From positions 12,834,017-12,898,016 of the forward strand of contig JAYGXS010000002.1 of the NCBI GenBank assembly GCA_036362985.1: a stretch of 64,000 bases of DNA, read 5' to 3'. The stretch comes from Ligula intestinalis. Lineage: Eukaryota; Platyhelminthes; Cestoda; Diphyllobothriidea; Diphyllobothriidae. The notes beneath the pieces were generated by a model, which saw only the letters and a list, made by a program, of their open reading frames with translations, had not been told where the DNA came from and did no database searches. A program made the translations under genes and the position numbers. Numbering within the stretch: the first letter of the stretch is position 1; every line of letters begins with the position of its first letter. This document shows positions 24,046-36,000 of this stretch, piece by piece.

Positions 24046-24700
24046 CTTGTAAAAATACTTAGGATCTCATAAAATCGGCCTTTTTAGTAAAATCCGTAAA
24101 ATCTTATATTATATCTGCCGTTTGCGTTCATATCGCACGCCGCTAGCCTTAATCGGGTGACTCATAGATGCCTGCATTTTCTCCCTCATTTTGTCCTGCT
24201 CTCCAGTTATTTTTCGGGCTTTAGTTAAACATGAGCTGGTCATTTTTAAACATATCTTCCGAATGTTCTCATCATCTCTCAGTTTTTCTTATACGCTTTT
24301 AAGTGGATATTGTAATACAGCGGCACTTTAAAATGGTCAAGCAATTTGCTGACCACATTTTTGGTGACGTCGCTCATCATCTTCGCTCTGCACTAATGGC
24401 TGCGAAGTCTTCCCGTACTATATGCCGAAGATGTCATCATAAGTCTTGCTGTACACCGGTATATTAGCACGCTATGCTCCCATACCTAGCACGCTACCTC
24501 AGGTGTGATGAAACGGAAGTGGAGAAGTTGAAAGCCCACAGATATGAATATCATGTACAACTTTACGTTTGAGCATTCTGTGACCTTTTACCATGACTCC
24601 TTACCTGCCCTATCCCTTGCTCTCCGTGAAGCGAGCCCTTTTTCGCCGCAAATTTTGGATAAAGCATTTTCCCTCTGTTTTTTCCGGGCCAGCTTTTGAA
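24046..24700 (+). pseudogene. LINE (CR1/Jockey-like) C-terminal end and 3' UTR, copy 1
   Basis: This matches the 3' part of the LINE at 46320-47570: the translation around 24046-24170 corresponds to FVKIRKLLYYIRLLRSYRTP, then the QHFKMVKQFADHIFGDVAHH block near 24320 and MAAKSSRTICRR near 24395. The 3' UTR ends near the attttggataaagcatttt phrase. Multiple stops; 5' truncated. Confidence 0.75.
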
Positions 24701-25440
24701 AGTGAGAGTGTTTCGCACCCGCTGGTTTTGCACAAACGGTAAACGTGTAAACTGGAATTCCCTTCGTTGTCTAAAATTCACCCCAGTGAGGTGAATGGGG
24801 GCTGGTTGTGCTGGGTTGTACTTGCGTTCTCTTCCACATGGTTTGCACAGCCTCGCTGCAGAAACGCACATGTGTGTAAGGTCACTCACGAGCATGTAGG
24901 TATGTGTCCGCACCAGCCTGCACCGTGCTCTTACGTCCCCCACCCCACAAAACTGGGTCTCCACCTGCACTCAAATGCCATTTCCGCCGGCATAAAGAAG
25001 GACCCTCCTCCCCACCACCAGCTCGAACTCCATTCCTACGTCGTCTCGCTCCGAAGTAAGGTCACCGGTATTATTATTAGCAAGGCAGTCCTCCTGGTCA
25101 GCTTGCGGCTTTCACCCCATGTTCACGAACCGAGTTTTACTACAACGAAAGAACACTCATGAGACCCGATGAGTAAAAACTGGCTTGTCGGGCAGGTATT
25201 TTGATCTTCATTTTGGCATTTTCGGGAACGGTGATTTACGTACTGCTCCTCACATGCCCTAACCCGCAGAAACCTATCGTACGGGATCGGTAATAGTAGG
25301 GTTTGGGGGTGAGGGAAATAGGATAGGTGGTGAAGTAAATTTGAACACATAAGTTTTGAGTGGAAAAAGGTGGTTGGATTTGTTTCTCGCAGCCACTGGA
25401 AGTAAGTTGTAATCAGAAGGTGTGCACAGCGCTTCGCTAA
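24700..25440. other. GC-richer stretch, no supported gene
   Basis: Overlapping frames of about 131-135 codons on both strands (24563-24970 minus, 24767-25162 plus) are mutually exclusive and have no recognised motif. I treat them as chance frames. Confidence 0.5.
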
Positions 25441-26660
25441 TTCAACTCCAGAATGGTAAGGCGGGCCTCAGTTAAGTTGAGGTAGATGACCTCCTAACCA
25501 TCATTTCTATTTTTTAAGGAATTTAAAGAAACCTGCATTTTAATAATGGGGTTTTTCCGCAATACCTTAAACGATAATATAAATTCGATAAATCCATATC
25601 GATAAATCAACAGCATTTCTAACTATAATAAAGTAAAAATGTATAAAGCAGTTAGTAAAGTATATTCCACTGTCTATCTTATTTCCCGACCCATAAGACC
25701 CCTATAACCAGTTTTTTTCGTAGGAAAAAATTCTTGCATTAGGGGTTTATGAAGTGCACCATTTAAACTACTGCTGCCGCATTTTTTAAGCTCCGGGTTC
25801 GCTGGAAGCCACTAAAGAAGAGACTGTTGGCGAATACTATCGTTCGTAGTTATTACGTTTCGAATGCGATTAAGCCCTACACCCTTCGTGTCTTTGTCTT
25901 GATACCGGGACGAGATAGAGAGTGTGGTAGATGCCGCGCAAGTCTACTACAGATTCACACGCAAGTCATCTTCCCTGCACCACTCTGCTATAGAGCATAC
26001 AGTGGACATCCTCGAAATCCAGGGTCGAACTGTCGTGTGTACATGAGGTGACTGGCTGAAGGACTAGCGAGGGGAGGCGCATGGTTTCCCCTTTGATATG
26101 GCACTTCCACGAACTTGACAACCGAGCCGCCGGTTTTTGGTTAGTCTGCTATTTCATGCGTGATCTACGGAGTGCGGGATCCCAAGTCAAGACAAGATTC
26201 AATAAGACCGAAGATGGGGAGGGCGCAGGCGGCTGGCGCGACCAACACTCAACAAGCCTACGAACAGCACGTCTCGACTGGGAGCGCCATAAAGGCTACA
26301 TCCAGTAGGAGCCACTGATGCTGGCTCTTAGTCAGCAGACAACCACTACACACCAGCAGACGCACACTGGGCCGACTGCGGTTTCCAAGTTATCATGTCA
26401 GTTGGCAACCCTCCCAGTCACGGCTTTTAGCGCACCGCGATAGTTTCAACCACATCAGATTGATTATAGTGAGGAAAAAATAGGCTGAGGGTCGACCTCA
26501 CTCTCTCCCCGTTGCCAGCAACAGGCCCCCGCCTATTTGCCGGTCGCCTGAGGTGGGTTGGACGCGATCTTGTACAGGAAAGCATGTCGTGGATGAGCAT
26601 TGTAGAGCAGGTGGTGCGATGGACGAGGAAACGATGAAGAGGGGAAGAAGAGAGAGAGTA
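25440..26660. repeat. Unknown multi-part repeat F, copy 1
   Basis: The segment 25470-25790 matches 50100-50410 closely, including cctcctaacca followed by a pyrimidine run, ttaaacgataata, and a cccctataaccag block. The segment 26205-26660 matches 49635-50050 and, inverted, 40690-41110. A further part, 26040-26160, recurs at 26830-26960. The order of parts differs between copies. No coding frame is recognised. Size, GC-rich parts and copy number suggest a non-autonomous element or a segment carried by one. Confidence 0.7.
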
Positions 26661-26830
26661 AAAAAAGCGAAAGAAAATGTGCGATAAAAGAAACAAAATG
26701 ATGAAGAAATACAAGAACAGGAAAAAGGAAGAAGAGGGAAATAGGGCGAGATAAAAAAGATCGAAGGAGAAACTAAAACATGAAAAAGATGGAGAATGAT
26801 ATAAAATGGACGAAACGAAAGAACGAGGAC
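26600..26830. repeat. Purine-rich low-complexity run
   Basis: A long stretch rich in GAA, GAG and AAA on the plus strand, lying between two parts of repeat F. Confidence 0.6.
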
Positions 26831-28100
26831 ACCGGAGACTGGCCGAAGGACTAGGAGCGGGAGCTCATGAGTTCCCTCCTAGTGTGGCTTCTATGACATT
26901 TGCACTAACTTGACAACTGAGCTGCCGGTTTTTGGTAAGTCTGGTCTTTTTTGCATAGTCTAGGGAGTGTGGGACACGCTCTGCGCCCACACCCCCTGCT
27001 GCGGATGGAGTGCGACAGGGGGCTGCGTAAGTCCCGAACATAAGTCCCCACCTCGCTGCGCCTGCCCTACATGCGGTAGACATCGTAGCATGCGATCTAA
27101 ATGTCAAGGCGAAGTCGACGGCAGTGCTGTGGTATGTACTTTGCCTCAGAAAAGGCCAAAAATGTCCACCCACTTCGGTTCTTTAGTGGCTGCAATTTTG
27201 TACTTTTTTCTTGTGCTTGGCTGAAAATTTGCTGGGGAAGTAAACCCAAACGGAGAACGGTCATTGTCTCCTTTGGCAGCAGCCATGCCCCGGCTGACAG
27301 TTTGACCGTCGGGTGGGTTCGGCCACGTCTCACTGCCGCATGCTAAGAGAGTAGAAGCGGTGACTTGCGTGTGATTAGGCTTTACGTGATAGTAGACTTG
27401 TGCACCTTCTACTCTACTCTCCCTCTATCTCCCTCTCCCGCCCATGCCCGTCAAGAGTCAAGAAGACAAGAAGCGAGATCGCACATAGGTTGATGTCACG
27501 GCAAATCCGCATCCGGGCGTACCGGGCGTACCGCGTACACTTGGCAGAATCAGCACACGAAAGCCCCATCCTTCTGTTATACAAATTAAGGTGAAAAAGA
27601 ACGTATAATATCTGAGCAATACAAGGGAAAGGAAAGATAAATTTAAAAAATAAAGTCTGTAAAAGTAGAAAAATCACCAATAATTAGTTAACTGCCCAAA
27701 TGTTTGTCAAAAACAACGTGCGCCATAATTAGAATGAGCAAATATGCAAATATTAGGAAAAACTAAATTTTAAAAATTAACTAAAACTAAAATCAACTAA
27801 ATGAAAAACGAAATATTAAGAAAGCTAAACCCACCTTACCTTGAAAATAATATAAAACTAAATTAAAAATAGTAAATTATTATAATGAACTGAAAAATGG
27901 TCTTAAATGTAAAAAAGTGAAGTGAACCAAATAAAATAAACATACGTTCAGGTGTTGCGCATGCAAATTGAAGGTATGTGTGGGGCCTCGCGCCGCGAAC
28001 TATGCTAAGATATCTCCACAACGGTACATTGAAGTAGACGACCTCCTAACCACTTAATTGTTTTTTCAGGAATCTTAAGAAACCCAATAGACTATAAAGT
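26830..28100. repeat. Repeat F, partial second unit
   Basis: 26830-26960 repeats 26040-26160 (ggccgaaggacta, and a block with gccggtttttgg). The terminal part 28016-28090 again contains cctcctaacca and a pyrimidine run ending in CAG, as at 25490 and 50120. The middle (27130-27990) is AT-rich and unassigned, with a CT-rich patch near 27410-27440. Confidence 0.55.
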
Positions 28101-28535
28101 AAAAGTAAGTAAAAAATGTCCACATTCGTCACACCCAACAAACTATCAGTGAGTAATAAGCATAGTGAAATGTCTATGTTTATTTACAATGGGTTATGCT
28201 GCTGCGAAAACGTTAGCTTATTTAAATACTTTCTGGGACCTAATCTAGTATTTCATCAAACACTTTACCGGGACTTTAACACAAGCAAGAGGAAAGGGGC
28301 AGTGGTCTGGACTCGCGTAACTTTCCAGCGCAAAACACAAACACGTATAATTACACAGCGCTGTTGGTTCACACGAGTATAATGAAATTCATGGGTGAAT
28401 TTTCTTTGGTTAACTGCTCTCTGGGTAGATCACGTGTTTGTCTAGACTTACAAAGTTGCATGTTGCCAGTATAAGTGAAGAGGCGACTGCCAGGAAACAG
28501 AAGGAGATGTAATCCCTGGAGCAAGAATATTTTTG

Positions 28536-28577
28536 GTCGGGCGTTTCAGCTTTTCACTCGAACCCATCTTCACATAC
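28536..28577 (-). ncRNA. Hammerhead ribozyme-like motif, decayed
   Basis: The minus strand shows GUGAAGA in place of CUGANGA, a GGGUU/AAGCU stem II remnant, GAAA and CGCC (triplet lost). Its layout matches the plus-strand motif at 52088-52129. Decayed copy. Confidence 0.45.
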
Positions 28578-28599
28578 ATGCGTAAAAAAACTTATGAAG

Positions 28600-29279
28600 G
28601 AAAAAAGGACCCAAGTATATATAGGACGCATTCCTCAGGCGAGTGCATGTATAATTCAGTAAAAGCATTCGCATTCATCGTTTGGCGTTGCAGGTGATGC
28701 GAAGATAGCTCTGTTCTGCCCGTACGAACATCTTTCATGGCCTTGATTTCATCATCGTTATCGATTCTTGCCGTGTAATGACTCATCTGGACGCATATTG
28801 ATAGCTAGCTTACTGGCAGAATAACTCCTAAGTCTACCAACCTAGATCTGAAATCCTTCAGCCCAATTTCTTGTTCATTCACACTTTCGCAACCCGTCGA
28901 ATGAGTTGCTTGGTTTTTATCATATTCTCAGACGTACGTAAAACCTGTACGAGGAGATACATTCAAAGGTTTGTATTTTGCCCAGGACGATCAGGGACTA
29001 CTTCATTGACTAATTCTAGAGTTTGAGCAAGGCAAAGATCACGAAATCAGCAGGATTTATTGACGCCATATAATTTCACGACCAATAGACTGCATTGAAG
29101 ATCGTACTTTGGGCGACGACCGGGCGTCTCCTACGATTTCTGGAGGCTGCTGCAACATAGGAGAAGGAAACCAGGGCTCTGGAAGTTGCTGGATCACGTG
29201 ATCAACCTCGCATTGCTGTGATAACGACCAATAAACTCATTCCCGCCCACGCCTCCTCGCCCCGTTAGGACTGACTGCC

Positions 29280-29280
<1 letters not shown>
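28600..29280. other. No gene seen
   Basis: No frame or repeat recognised between the hammerhead-like motif and the poly-C tract. Confidence 0.5.
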
Positions 29281-29318
<38 letters not shown>

Positions 29319-29391
29319 TGTCCCCCTAACCCCCACCCCCCGGCCCTCCCTAAACAGGTACGCCTGGCTGTTAAAACCCCCCCCCCCCCCC
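29281..29391. repeat. Poly-C low-complexity tract
   Basis: 38 consecutive C at 29281-29318, C-rich sequence, then 15 C at 29377-29391. On the minus strand this is poly-G. It is a likely quadruplex/i-motif former and a likely assembly weak point. Confidence 0.95.
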
Positions 29392-30550
29392 TCAGTATGT
29401 GCCCACATCTAATACTAATAGCTTTTACTCTCTTTATCGACACTTAATCGGACAGTTAATTATCTTATTAATAGGCAACGACCGTTTGCAGTTGAATAAC
29501 AGATCGCGAAATTATATGACATCAATAAATCCAGCTAATCTCGTGATCTTTGTCTTGTTCAAATACTTCCAGGAAAACAATGTTTCAAAATTCTACAATG
29601 TTCGTCCTGAAACAAAGCTTACTCTCTCTCTCTCTCTTTCTCTCCCTTTCTCCGACAGTCCGACTTTGTACGCAATCATGTGCGTGTGCTCATGTGCTCG
29701 TAGGTGCCCCAGCTTCAGCCAAACCTGTCTGAATGTAAAACGCCCTGTTTTCTAGACGGGTACTCACAGCAGCCGAAGAAGAAGCAGAAGAAGAATAAGG
29801 ATGGCGGTGGAAGACAGGCATCCCAAGAAGAGAGTGAAGTCTCAAATTTTGGACAAAAACAATTCTGCGACAAGACTCAGAAACCGTGGTGGGAGAGGCG
29901 GGGGCAACGAACGTGGTCGTCCCAACCCCACCCCCACCATCCGGGTCCCGTCCAGACGGCCACTACGTGTCCTCCAATCAGAATAGAGCCCTTCTTTGTG
30001 CACAGAACTGCTGTGTCGCGTAGACACGACAGCCAAGAGCAACGGTTTTGAAACAGCCTGTTAGCCTTTTCGGGGGCTTTACATGGAGTTTTAATGCATG
30101 ATTTGCATAATTAGTTTCCATAATTAGCTCTTTCTTTGCGCGGCCATTTTGGCAAGTATGAGTGTTAAAGATCAACCCAGGGAAGGTTGGGGCGGAAACG
30201 AACGGACCAACACAAATGGAAAGTAGCTTTGCAACGAAAATACACGTGAGTGGAATTTAGCCAATCAAGACAAAGAGAGGTCTTCCAGTTTGATGGACGG
30301 CGTCACTTGTCGGCAATTCGCTGCCGACAGTCTGACAAGCCAGAGCCGCGACGTCCACGACGTGGCTGCAGTATCATCAGGAAATCATTGGTGATTGTCA
30401 ACGAAGATCCGTGGGAGTGCTGAGATGTTATTTGGTAGAGAGATTTCGGGACGCAGTTCTTATAGAGCGAAAGTATGGACTTTTTATTGTATAGTAATTG
30501 CAGCTTTTTAATCTCCTGAGAAATTAATTTCTGTTCGCCGTATAGAGCAG
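29392..30550. other. No supported gene
   Basis: Frames of 60-118 codons at 29399-30051 have low-complexity serine, proline, arginine and glycine content. A CT microsatellite lies near 29618-29640. I do not recognise a gene. Confidence 0.5.
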
Positions 30551-30554
30551 TAGA

Positions 30555-31145
30555 TTTAAGGTCTATAGGCGTATACCAAAATTTTAAGTGTATATTTGCG
30601 TTGAAACCCGTCAACCCCTGTGAAATATACACCTAATGCTATCAGAAAATCTTTAGTATTATAAATTGACGTTGTAACTTACAATAATAACAGCCTATGT
30701 ACTTGCTAAATGGTCCAGACACGTGTTTCGCTTGTATTCTGCCGCTGTTTGACACAGCTGCGAGGGGTCTGGCTCATCAGTGGGTCCCCCAGTTTTTCCT
30801 ATATGCTTTCCGTTTGATATCTCGGTTTTTAAAGTTTGGCTATTTATTAAAGTCTATAGGCGTTGACCGAAATTTTAAGTGTATATTTGTGTTGAAACCC
30901 ATCAACCCCTGTGAAATATACACCTGCTGTTATCAAGAAACCTGTAGTAGCATAAATTGACGTTGTAACTTACCATACTAACACCGATATATCAATCAGA
31001 AAGCAGACAGGCAAAGCTGGGGGACCCACTGAGGAGCCGGAACCTTCGCATTTGTGTCAAGCAGCGGCAGAATACCGGCAAAACACGTGTCTGGAACTAT
31101 TAGCTACTACCTAGGCTGCTAATAGGGTAAGTTACAATGTCTGGT
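30555..31145. repeat. Composite foldback with internal direct repeat
   Basis: About 135 bases at 30555-30690 recur in direct orientation at 30850-30985 (tctataggcg; cccctgtgaaatatacacct; attgacgttgtaacttac). The block 30665-30830 recurs inverted at 30995-31145 (for example cagtgggtcccccag near 30778 versus its complement near 31019). The result is an inverted repeat with arms of about 150 bases whose spacer holds one direct repeat. No coding sequence. Confidence 0.8.
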
Positions 31146-31449
31146 AATTGTCCATAGTGGCGGAGTGACGTTTTTAAAGGCCTGCGCTAACATAGGGCTC
31201 CATAATCTCAATAATGTGGTGATACAAATTCGGCAAGTATGCACGTAAGCATTTCCGGAAGCAGAAATAGCAGAACGGATCAAAGATTAACGTGGACCAA
31301 AAGAGACCATTTGTAGCGTCTCGTGCAAAGATACCTAACATTTTAAGTTAGATGAGGCCGCTACAAACTGACCTAGCGCGTTGAACACCCAAGGAGGTCT
31401 TCAAGTGGAATAGTGAGACACGACACAATTTTTCGCACAAAAGAAGATG

Positions 31450-32165
31450 CGAGTCTGAGGAAGTAAATGACGGGTATTGAGAGCGAATGGCTTCCTGCAC
31501 AACTTTGCCAGCCGGTGTATACGCACACGTGACATGAGACCAAATCCAACCGGCCGAAGAGTTTGGCGAATTCTTCTTTACTTGAAGAATTTATCGCCTT
31601 TTCACCCCACTTGGAGTTGGAGCTGCGCACAGGCTGGAAGCAACCGTCAGGCGCCTGGTCATGAGGTCGCCAGACCCAGTGCCACGGCAGGAAACGACTG
31701 GAATCCTTTTCCGGATCCGGATCATTTATAGACAAAGCAACAACGTCGGACAAACCGGGAGATTACTCTGGACGCGAATGGCTGAGCATGCAGCGGCGGT
31801 GAGGAAGAAAGATGCCAACTCCCAGGTTGCGGCTCACTTGACGGCACTCGGCCATATTGTCAAATTTAACGAGGCTGAAATCCTCGCAAGAGGTGACGAC
31901 CACATGAGCCGCGAGCAGCTCGAGTCATTGTTCTCAGGCATACAGTCAATCAGTAGGCGCAACCGCTTGCCATCCCCATACTGCATACTGAGACTTTGCC
32001 TTAGCAGGAGAATCAGTCACGTGGGAAGAGCCGGCCCCAGCAACAACCCCGACGACAGCAAAAATAATTGTCGCGCAATTATCATGCCCGCATCAGTCAC
32101 AAACAACGACCTCGTGGCCAGTAGTGAGTCGAAAGCAAAGTGTCCCCGCACCAATTAAGATCCCA
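31450..32165 (+). pseudogene. Penelope-like element, family D: linker and GIY-YIG domain, copy 2
   Basis: The plus-strand translation reads MRTRDMRPNPTGRR-like linker, WRILLYLKNLS, then after a frameshift RSPDPVPRQETTGILFRI and QSNNVGQTGRLLWTRMAEHA. It continues without a stop to AEILARGDDHMSREQLESLF and an additional C-terminal extension (frame 31661-32158, 165 codons). The YIG box reads NNVG. The arginine (RTRM), the AEH histidine and the late glutamate (QLESLF) are retained. It is the better preserved of the two family D copies, but truncated upstream so that no RT remains. Confidence 0.82.
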
Positions 32166-32169
32166 AACG

Positions 32170-33320
32170 GTGCTTACAGGAGCTGATAATTAGAGTAAGC
32201 GTGTGGATGATCGCTACGAACTCTAAATACCGTGCAATCTGTACGTGTATCACACCCATCTGTGCATGTCTTACGCTATGCTACGGTTACTTATGAGATA
32301 AAATTCTCTACAGAATCCAGAACGTCAGGAGAATAAAATCCTTGTTCCGGTGATCGCATCTTCTTCTTCTGAATTGCACTAGTTACTGGACTGGTGAATA
32401 TGAACCGCAACTCAAGCAACTCGTGGGTCACGTCATGATTGTTCTCTCTAGCAATAACTTGAATGTGTTTCCTCTTCCTCATAGCGCAAGGAAATGCGCA
32501 AGTGTTTCTAGATAGACAGTGCATATAGCATGTATTTCGGGATCCTTGAATGCAAGTATAACGGCCTGTCGGGAGTTCAAAATGATTCGAAAATTAACAT
32601 GTTTTAAAACCCGAGAGAATCCTTTTCGTCAATTATAAACCATTTGAAGAAGATTTACTTTGCTACCAATTGAGCGCAAGAAATAATATTTGTGTGTGTA
32701 TTTTATATCAGATATATTTCAACTCATGATAGCATCGAAGATCGATGAGAAACATTCATACTACTTAAGCAGCCATTTGATGCAGAGTAGCCTACTGGTA
32801 GGTGATCAGAACGTCGGCATCCTGACTTGATGCCGCCCGATGGTCAGTTTCACAAGCCTTCTGTTCTGTGATGAATAGTCTTTTTGACGTCTGAAAGAAA
32901 AGTGCGAACATTAAGCAATTATCGCGAAGAATTCAAAACATCGATGCCGCTAACCGATATGTCTACTAATAACCCAGGTATTTATGATGACTACCAAACC
33001 CTCAAGTTATCTGTTTCCGTTTGAAGGTCAAGTTATAGCAGCTTTTGATTCCTTACGTGGCAAGAATGACCTATAGAACTGCCTTAACAGGACATTAAAA
33101 AGGTCACCACCTGCAATGCATATGTCTTTGCGCTACATTCCGTGGAAAAGAGGGTTAGGTTTCAGGCCAACCTTAAGATACATTAGAGCAATGTTAAGGA
33201 TGAAGATCAGAGTTAATGGTAACTGTTATTTTAGGGTAGGTTGATGATAAGGGCTCTTATAGCGTTAAGACACAGAAATATCAACTCTTCTCAGGATTAT
33301 GCGTAGGGCTACTTGGGCAT
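32170..33320. repeat. Mostly unassigned, with MITE arm relic at 32690-32860
   Basis: 32690-32860 carries the MITE right-arm phrases (actacttaagcagcc, ggcatcctgac). The rest has no recognised frame or repeat. Confidence 0.45.
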
Positions 33321-33329
33321 GGCGCAACC

Positions 33330-33900
33330 CTCATCACCAAAATTCGTACACTTCTGTATTACATCGGAAGCTTACGTTCATATCATATACACCTCAAGCT
33401 CTAAGCTGGCGATTTTTAGATGCCTCAGTTTATCTTTCATTCTCTACTACGCTCCAGTTATTTTTCTAGCCTTTGCTAAAGAAATACCTGCTTATTTTGA
33501 AAAGTATCCTCCGAATGCTCTTTTAGCTGATATCATAAATCAGTGACACTTTAAAACCGTCAAGCAATTCAAGGATCGCATTCTCGATGAGGTTGCTTAT
33601 CCACCCCACCCTGAATGAATGCCTGCGACGTCTTTTCGTACTGTGCGCCGAAGCTTCCGACATGTCTTGCCGTACATCGGCATATCAACATGCTGTACTC
33701 CAATTCCTTGCACGCTACCTCGCGTGTGAAGAAACTGAAATTGAGAAGTTGAAAGCCGACCTGTCACCATAACAGATTCGGATATTGCGTACATTTCAAG
33801 ATTATTAGTGTTTTGTTAATTTTAGCCCCTGGTCTCAGTGAATGGAGCCATTTTTTGCTGAAAAGTTTGGACTTCATTTTCAAACTAAAGCGTATTAAGC
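33330..33900 (+). pseudogene. LINE (CR1/Jockey-like) C-terminal end, copy 2
   Basis: The translation includes PPNALLADIINQ, a stop, and HFKTVKQFKDRILDEVAYPP, followed by a RTVRRSFRHVLPYIGISTCC-like tail, matching 47040-47280 and 24320-24530. 5' truncated with stops. The 3' UTR phrase ggtctcagtgaatggagcca near 33831 matches 47463. Confidence 0.75.
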
Positions 33901-33904
33901 ATCA

Positions 33905-34030
33905 ATTCAGTTTACCCAATTGTGTAAAACACTCGCTACCTCTGTTGGAGTCGAACCCACACAGCAGGGAAGGCTTTTACGCAGCTAACGATCTACCGTT
34001 GACCTTCGAAGCTGACTGTAAGCAGTGAAT
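33905..34030 (-). repeat. tRNA-derived SINE copy
   Basis: On the minus strand there is an A-box-like region (GGTCAACGGTAGATCGTTAG) and a B box (GGGTTCGACTCC), followed by a body phrase acaattgggtaaac that also follows the tRNA-like units at 62950 and near 62740. Functional tRNA is unlikely because stems do not close cleanly. Confidence 0.6.
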
Positions 34031-34735
34031 TTAATCACGATTGGATCGATTTTACCCGCCTAACTTACTGCTCCTACAGCAAGCTGACTGCCCAGGCAGG
34101 ATTTTTTAAGCGCTCATTTCTGGTTTTCTCTCACCTATTTGCCTGTCCTTTTTAGGGGGCCCATATCTGGCCCCTCAGTTCAGGCATACACCACATATAT
34201 GCATGGATTTTTTTGGTTTTTCTTACCGGAAATTGGTGCATACGAAATGCATCACAAGCACTTTTTATCGGCACAATGCATGCTTGCGCGCGAGGCACTT
34301 TTCAACATCGGCATTTGCCGGTGCGACTTTGGCGTTTGCGCCAGCGTACAAATTGCGTAAATATTTGATCCTCTCTCACTCTCTCTCTCTCTCTCTCTCC
34401 AGACACTGCGCTGGATATCTGGATGGCTCGCTGGCGCCTGCATAAATATTGTGGGTAATTAGTGTGGCGAGGGATGGAAAGTATGATAATGTGAGAGAAA
34501 GAGGGCCAGAATGGCGTTGCAATAGTCGGCCACAGGCTCCGGCGGAAATGGAGATAGAGTAGGCTGTGAAGCGGAGTTAGAGTACCCTGTGCACAGATCA
34601 CACACTTATCCAAAACGCCTAAGTCGGACAGTCTGGACTGCATGCTGCTATGCACCGCATTTTCTCGGCTAAAATGTACGCTAGAATCCCCGTAGGAGCT
34701 TCCACAGAAGCCCCGAAGCGCAGCTCTTATTTCTG
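34030..34735. other. No gene; CT microsatellite
   Basis: A (CT)n tract lies at about 34373-34400. A 188-codon minus-strand frame (34302-34868) crosses this tract and the LINE 3' UTR, so it is not a gene. Confidence 0.6.
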
Positions 34736-34739
34736 TTCT

Positions 34740-35580
34740 AGAGCGAGAGGGAGAGAATGCTTTATTTTGAAGGTAATATTCAAAATTTTCAGCCCAAAAT
34801 GGCAAGGGATAAGGTAAGGTGAAAGGTCGTAGAATACTCAAAGTTAACGGTTTACACGATGTCCACATTTGTTATGATGGAAACGGGTTAGCGTTCAACT
34901 TCTCAGTTCCCGTTTCTTCACACGTGAGGTAGTGTGCTAGGAATGGGAGAACAGAGTGCTGATATGCCGATGTACGGCATGACAAACAACGGAAGCATCA
35001 GCCCATAGGATGGGAAGACTTCGCAGCCATTAGTTCAGAGTGAAGACGGCGAGGAAAGGTGATCAGCAAATTGCTTGAGTGCTTCAAAGTGTGGCTGTCT
35101 TAAAATGTCAGCTAAAAAAAACAACTTTACGAATTGTAATAAAAAGGCCTTCAATATGAAGAGTAAATGAGAGGTTTGATTGCAGAGTAACACTAAGGTA
35201 CCGGAAATGGATTCAGGACTGGGAGAGGGTCGCTGTTGAAAAACACAATGGACGGACTTCCAGTCGTTAAGAAGAAGGCAATTTGCTATCGAACATGCTG
35301 AGACGTGATCGAGACCATCCTTCAATAACTTGAGATGTATCTGACTTTTAAGAGGATGACCAACAACAATATTATCAGCATGTTCAACGTAGCAATAGGC
35401 AGCCCAGTCGGAAGACCCGCATGCAAAAGTTTTATTGGGAAGAAGATAACGCGGGATAGTATTAAGGACTGAGGAGTTGTCAAGGAAAGCACATGCGTAT
35501 GCAGAATGGACTACCAGAGCAACAACGTCTAGTGTACTACGCCTAGCCTTATATTCGAAAAGCCAGATGATTACCTACAT
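34740..35580 (-). pseudogene. LINE (CR1/Jockey-like) RT remnant with internal deletion
   Basis: Read on the minus strand: EYKARRSTLDVVALVVHSAY, a CAFLDNSSVLNTIPR-like RT motif, FACGSSDWAAYCY, then directly EHADNIVVGHPLKSQIHLKL, NCLLLNDWKSVHCVF, and the C-terminal FEALKQFADHLS. Compared with 46320-46600 and 63420-63660, about 40-50 codons between the GSSDW and YADD motifs are deleted, and YADD reads HADN. The 3' end at about 34740 runs into a CT-rich tail after attttgaatattaccttc-like sequence (antisense here). Confidence 0.8.
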
Positions 35581-35589
35581 TGGAAACAC

Positions 35590-35850
35590 ATTTGAAAAGC
35601 GCAAGATTAAAAGCTGACAATGAGTGGTTGATTATAACTTAAATTCTGCCTTGGGCACTCTGACGATAATTCGACCAGCGTTATCTACCATAGGCAGCAA
35701 ACAAACGAATACTTTTACGAAAAGGTGTCAACGCAAAGTGTCAGTCCTACTTTTTGTGTCAATTAACGCAAGTCAGGAACAACTGAGAGAGGAGCTAACC
35801 TAATGAAAGCAGCATGGAGGTTGACTTCAAATAAGCGGTAAGAGATCCAA
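35590..35850. other. No gene seen
   Basis: Unassigned sequence between two LINE pieces. Confidence 0.4.
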
Positions 35851-35854
35851 GATA

Positions 35855-36000
35855 TGAGAGAGAGAGATAAGCTTTATTTTGATAATATAATTGCAAAATG
35901 TTCAGCAAAACGCGTTCTTTCCATTCGCTGTGAATAAAATTACACATGCAAACCACAAAACGCCGGGAGATCATCAAGAGCGTCTAATGTCCAAACGCTG
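35855..36000 (-). repeat. LINE 3' terminus with CT tail
   Basis: The plus strand reads gagagagagataagctttatttt and then the complement of the LINE 3' UTR seen at 34740-34830 and 47480-47550. It is a short 5'-truncated insertion. A very similar piece lies at 36430-36530. Confidence 0.6.

Noticed and set aside
29237..29443. Glycine-rich frame over the poly-C tract
   Set aside because: It is a homopolymer translation.
34302..34868. 188-codon minus-strand frame
   Set aside because: It spans a CT microsatellite (read as an ERERERE run) and the LINE 3' UTR.
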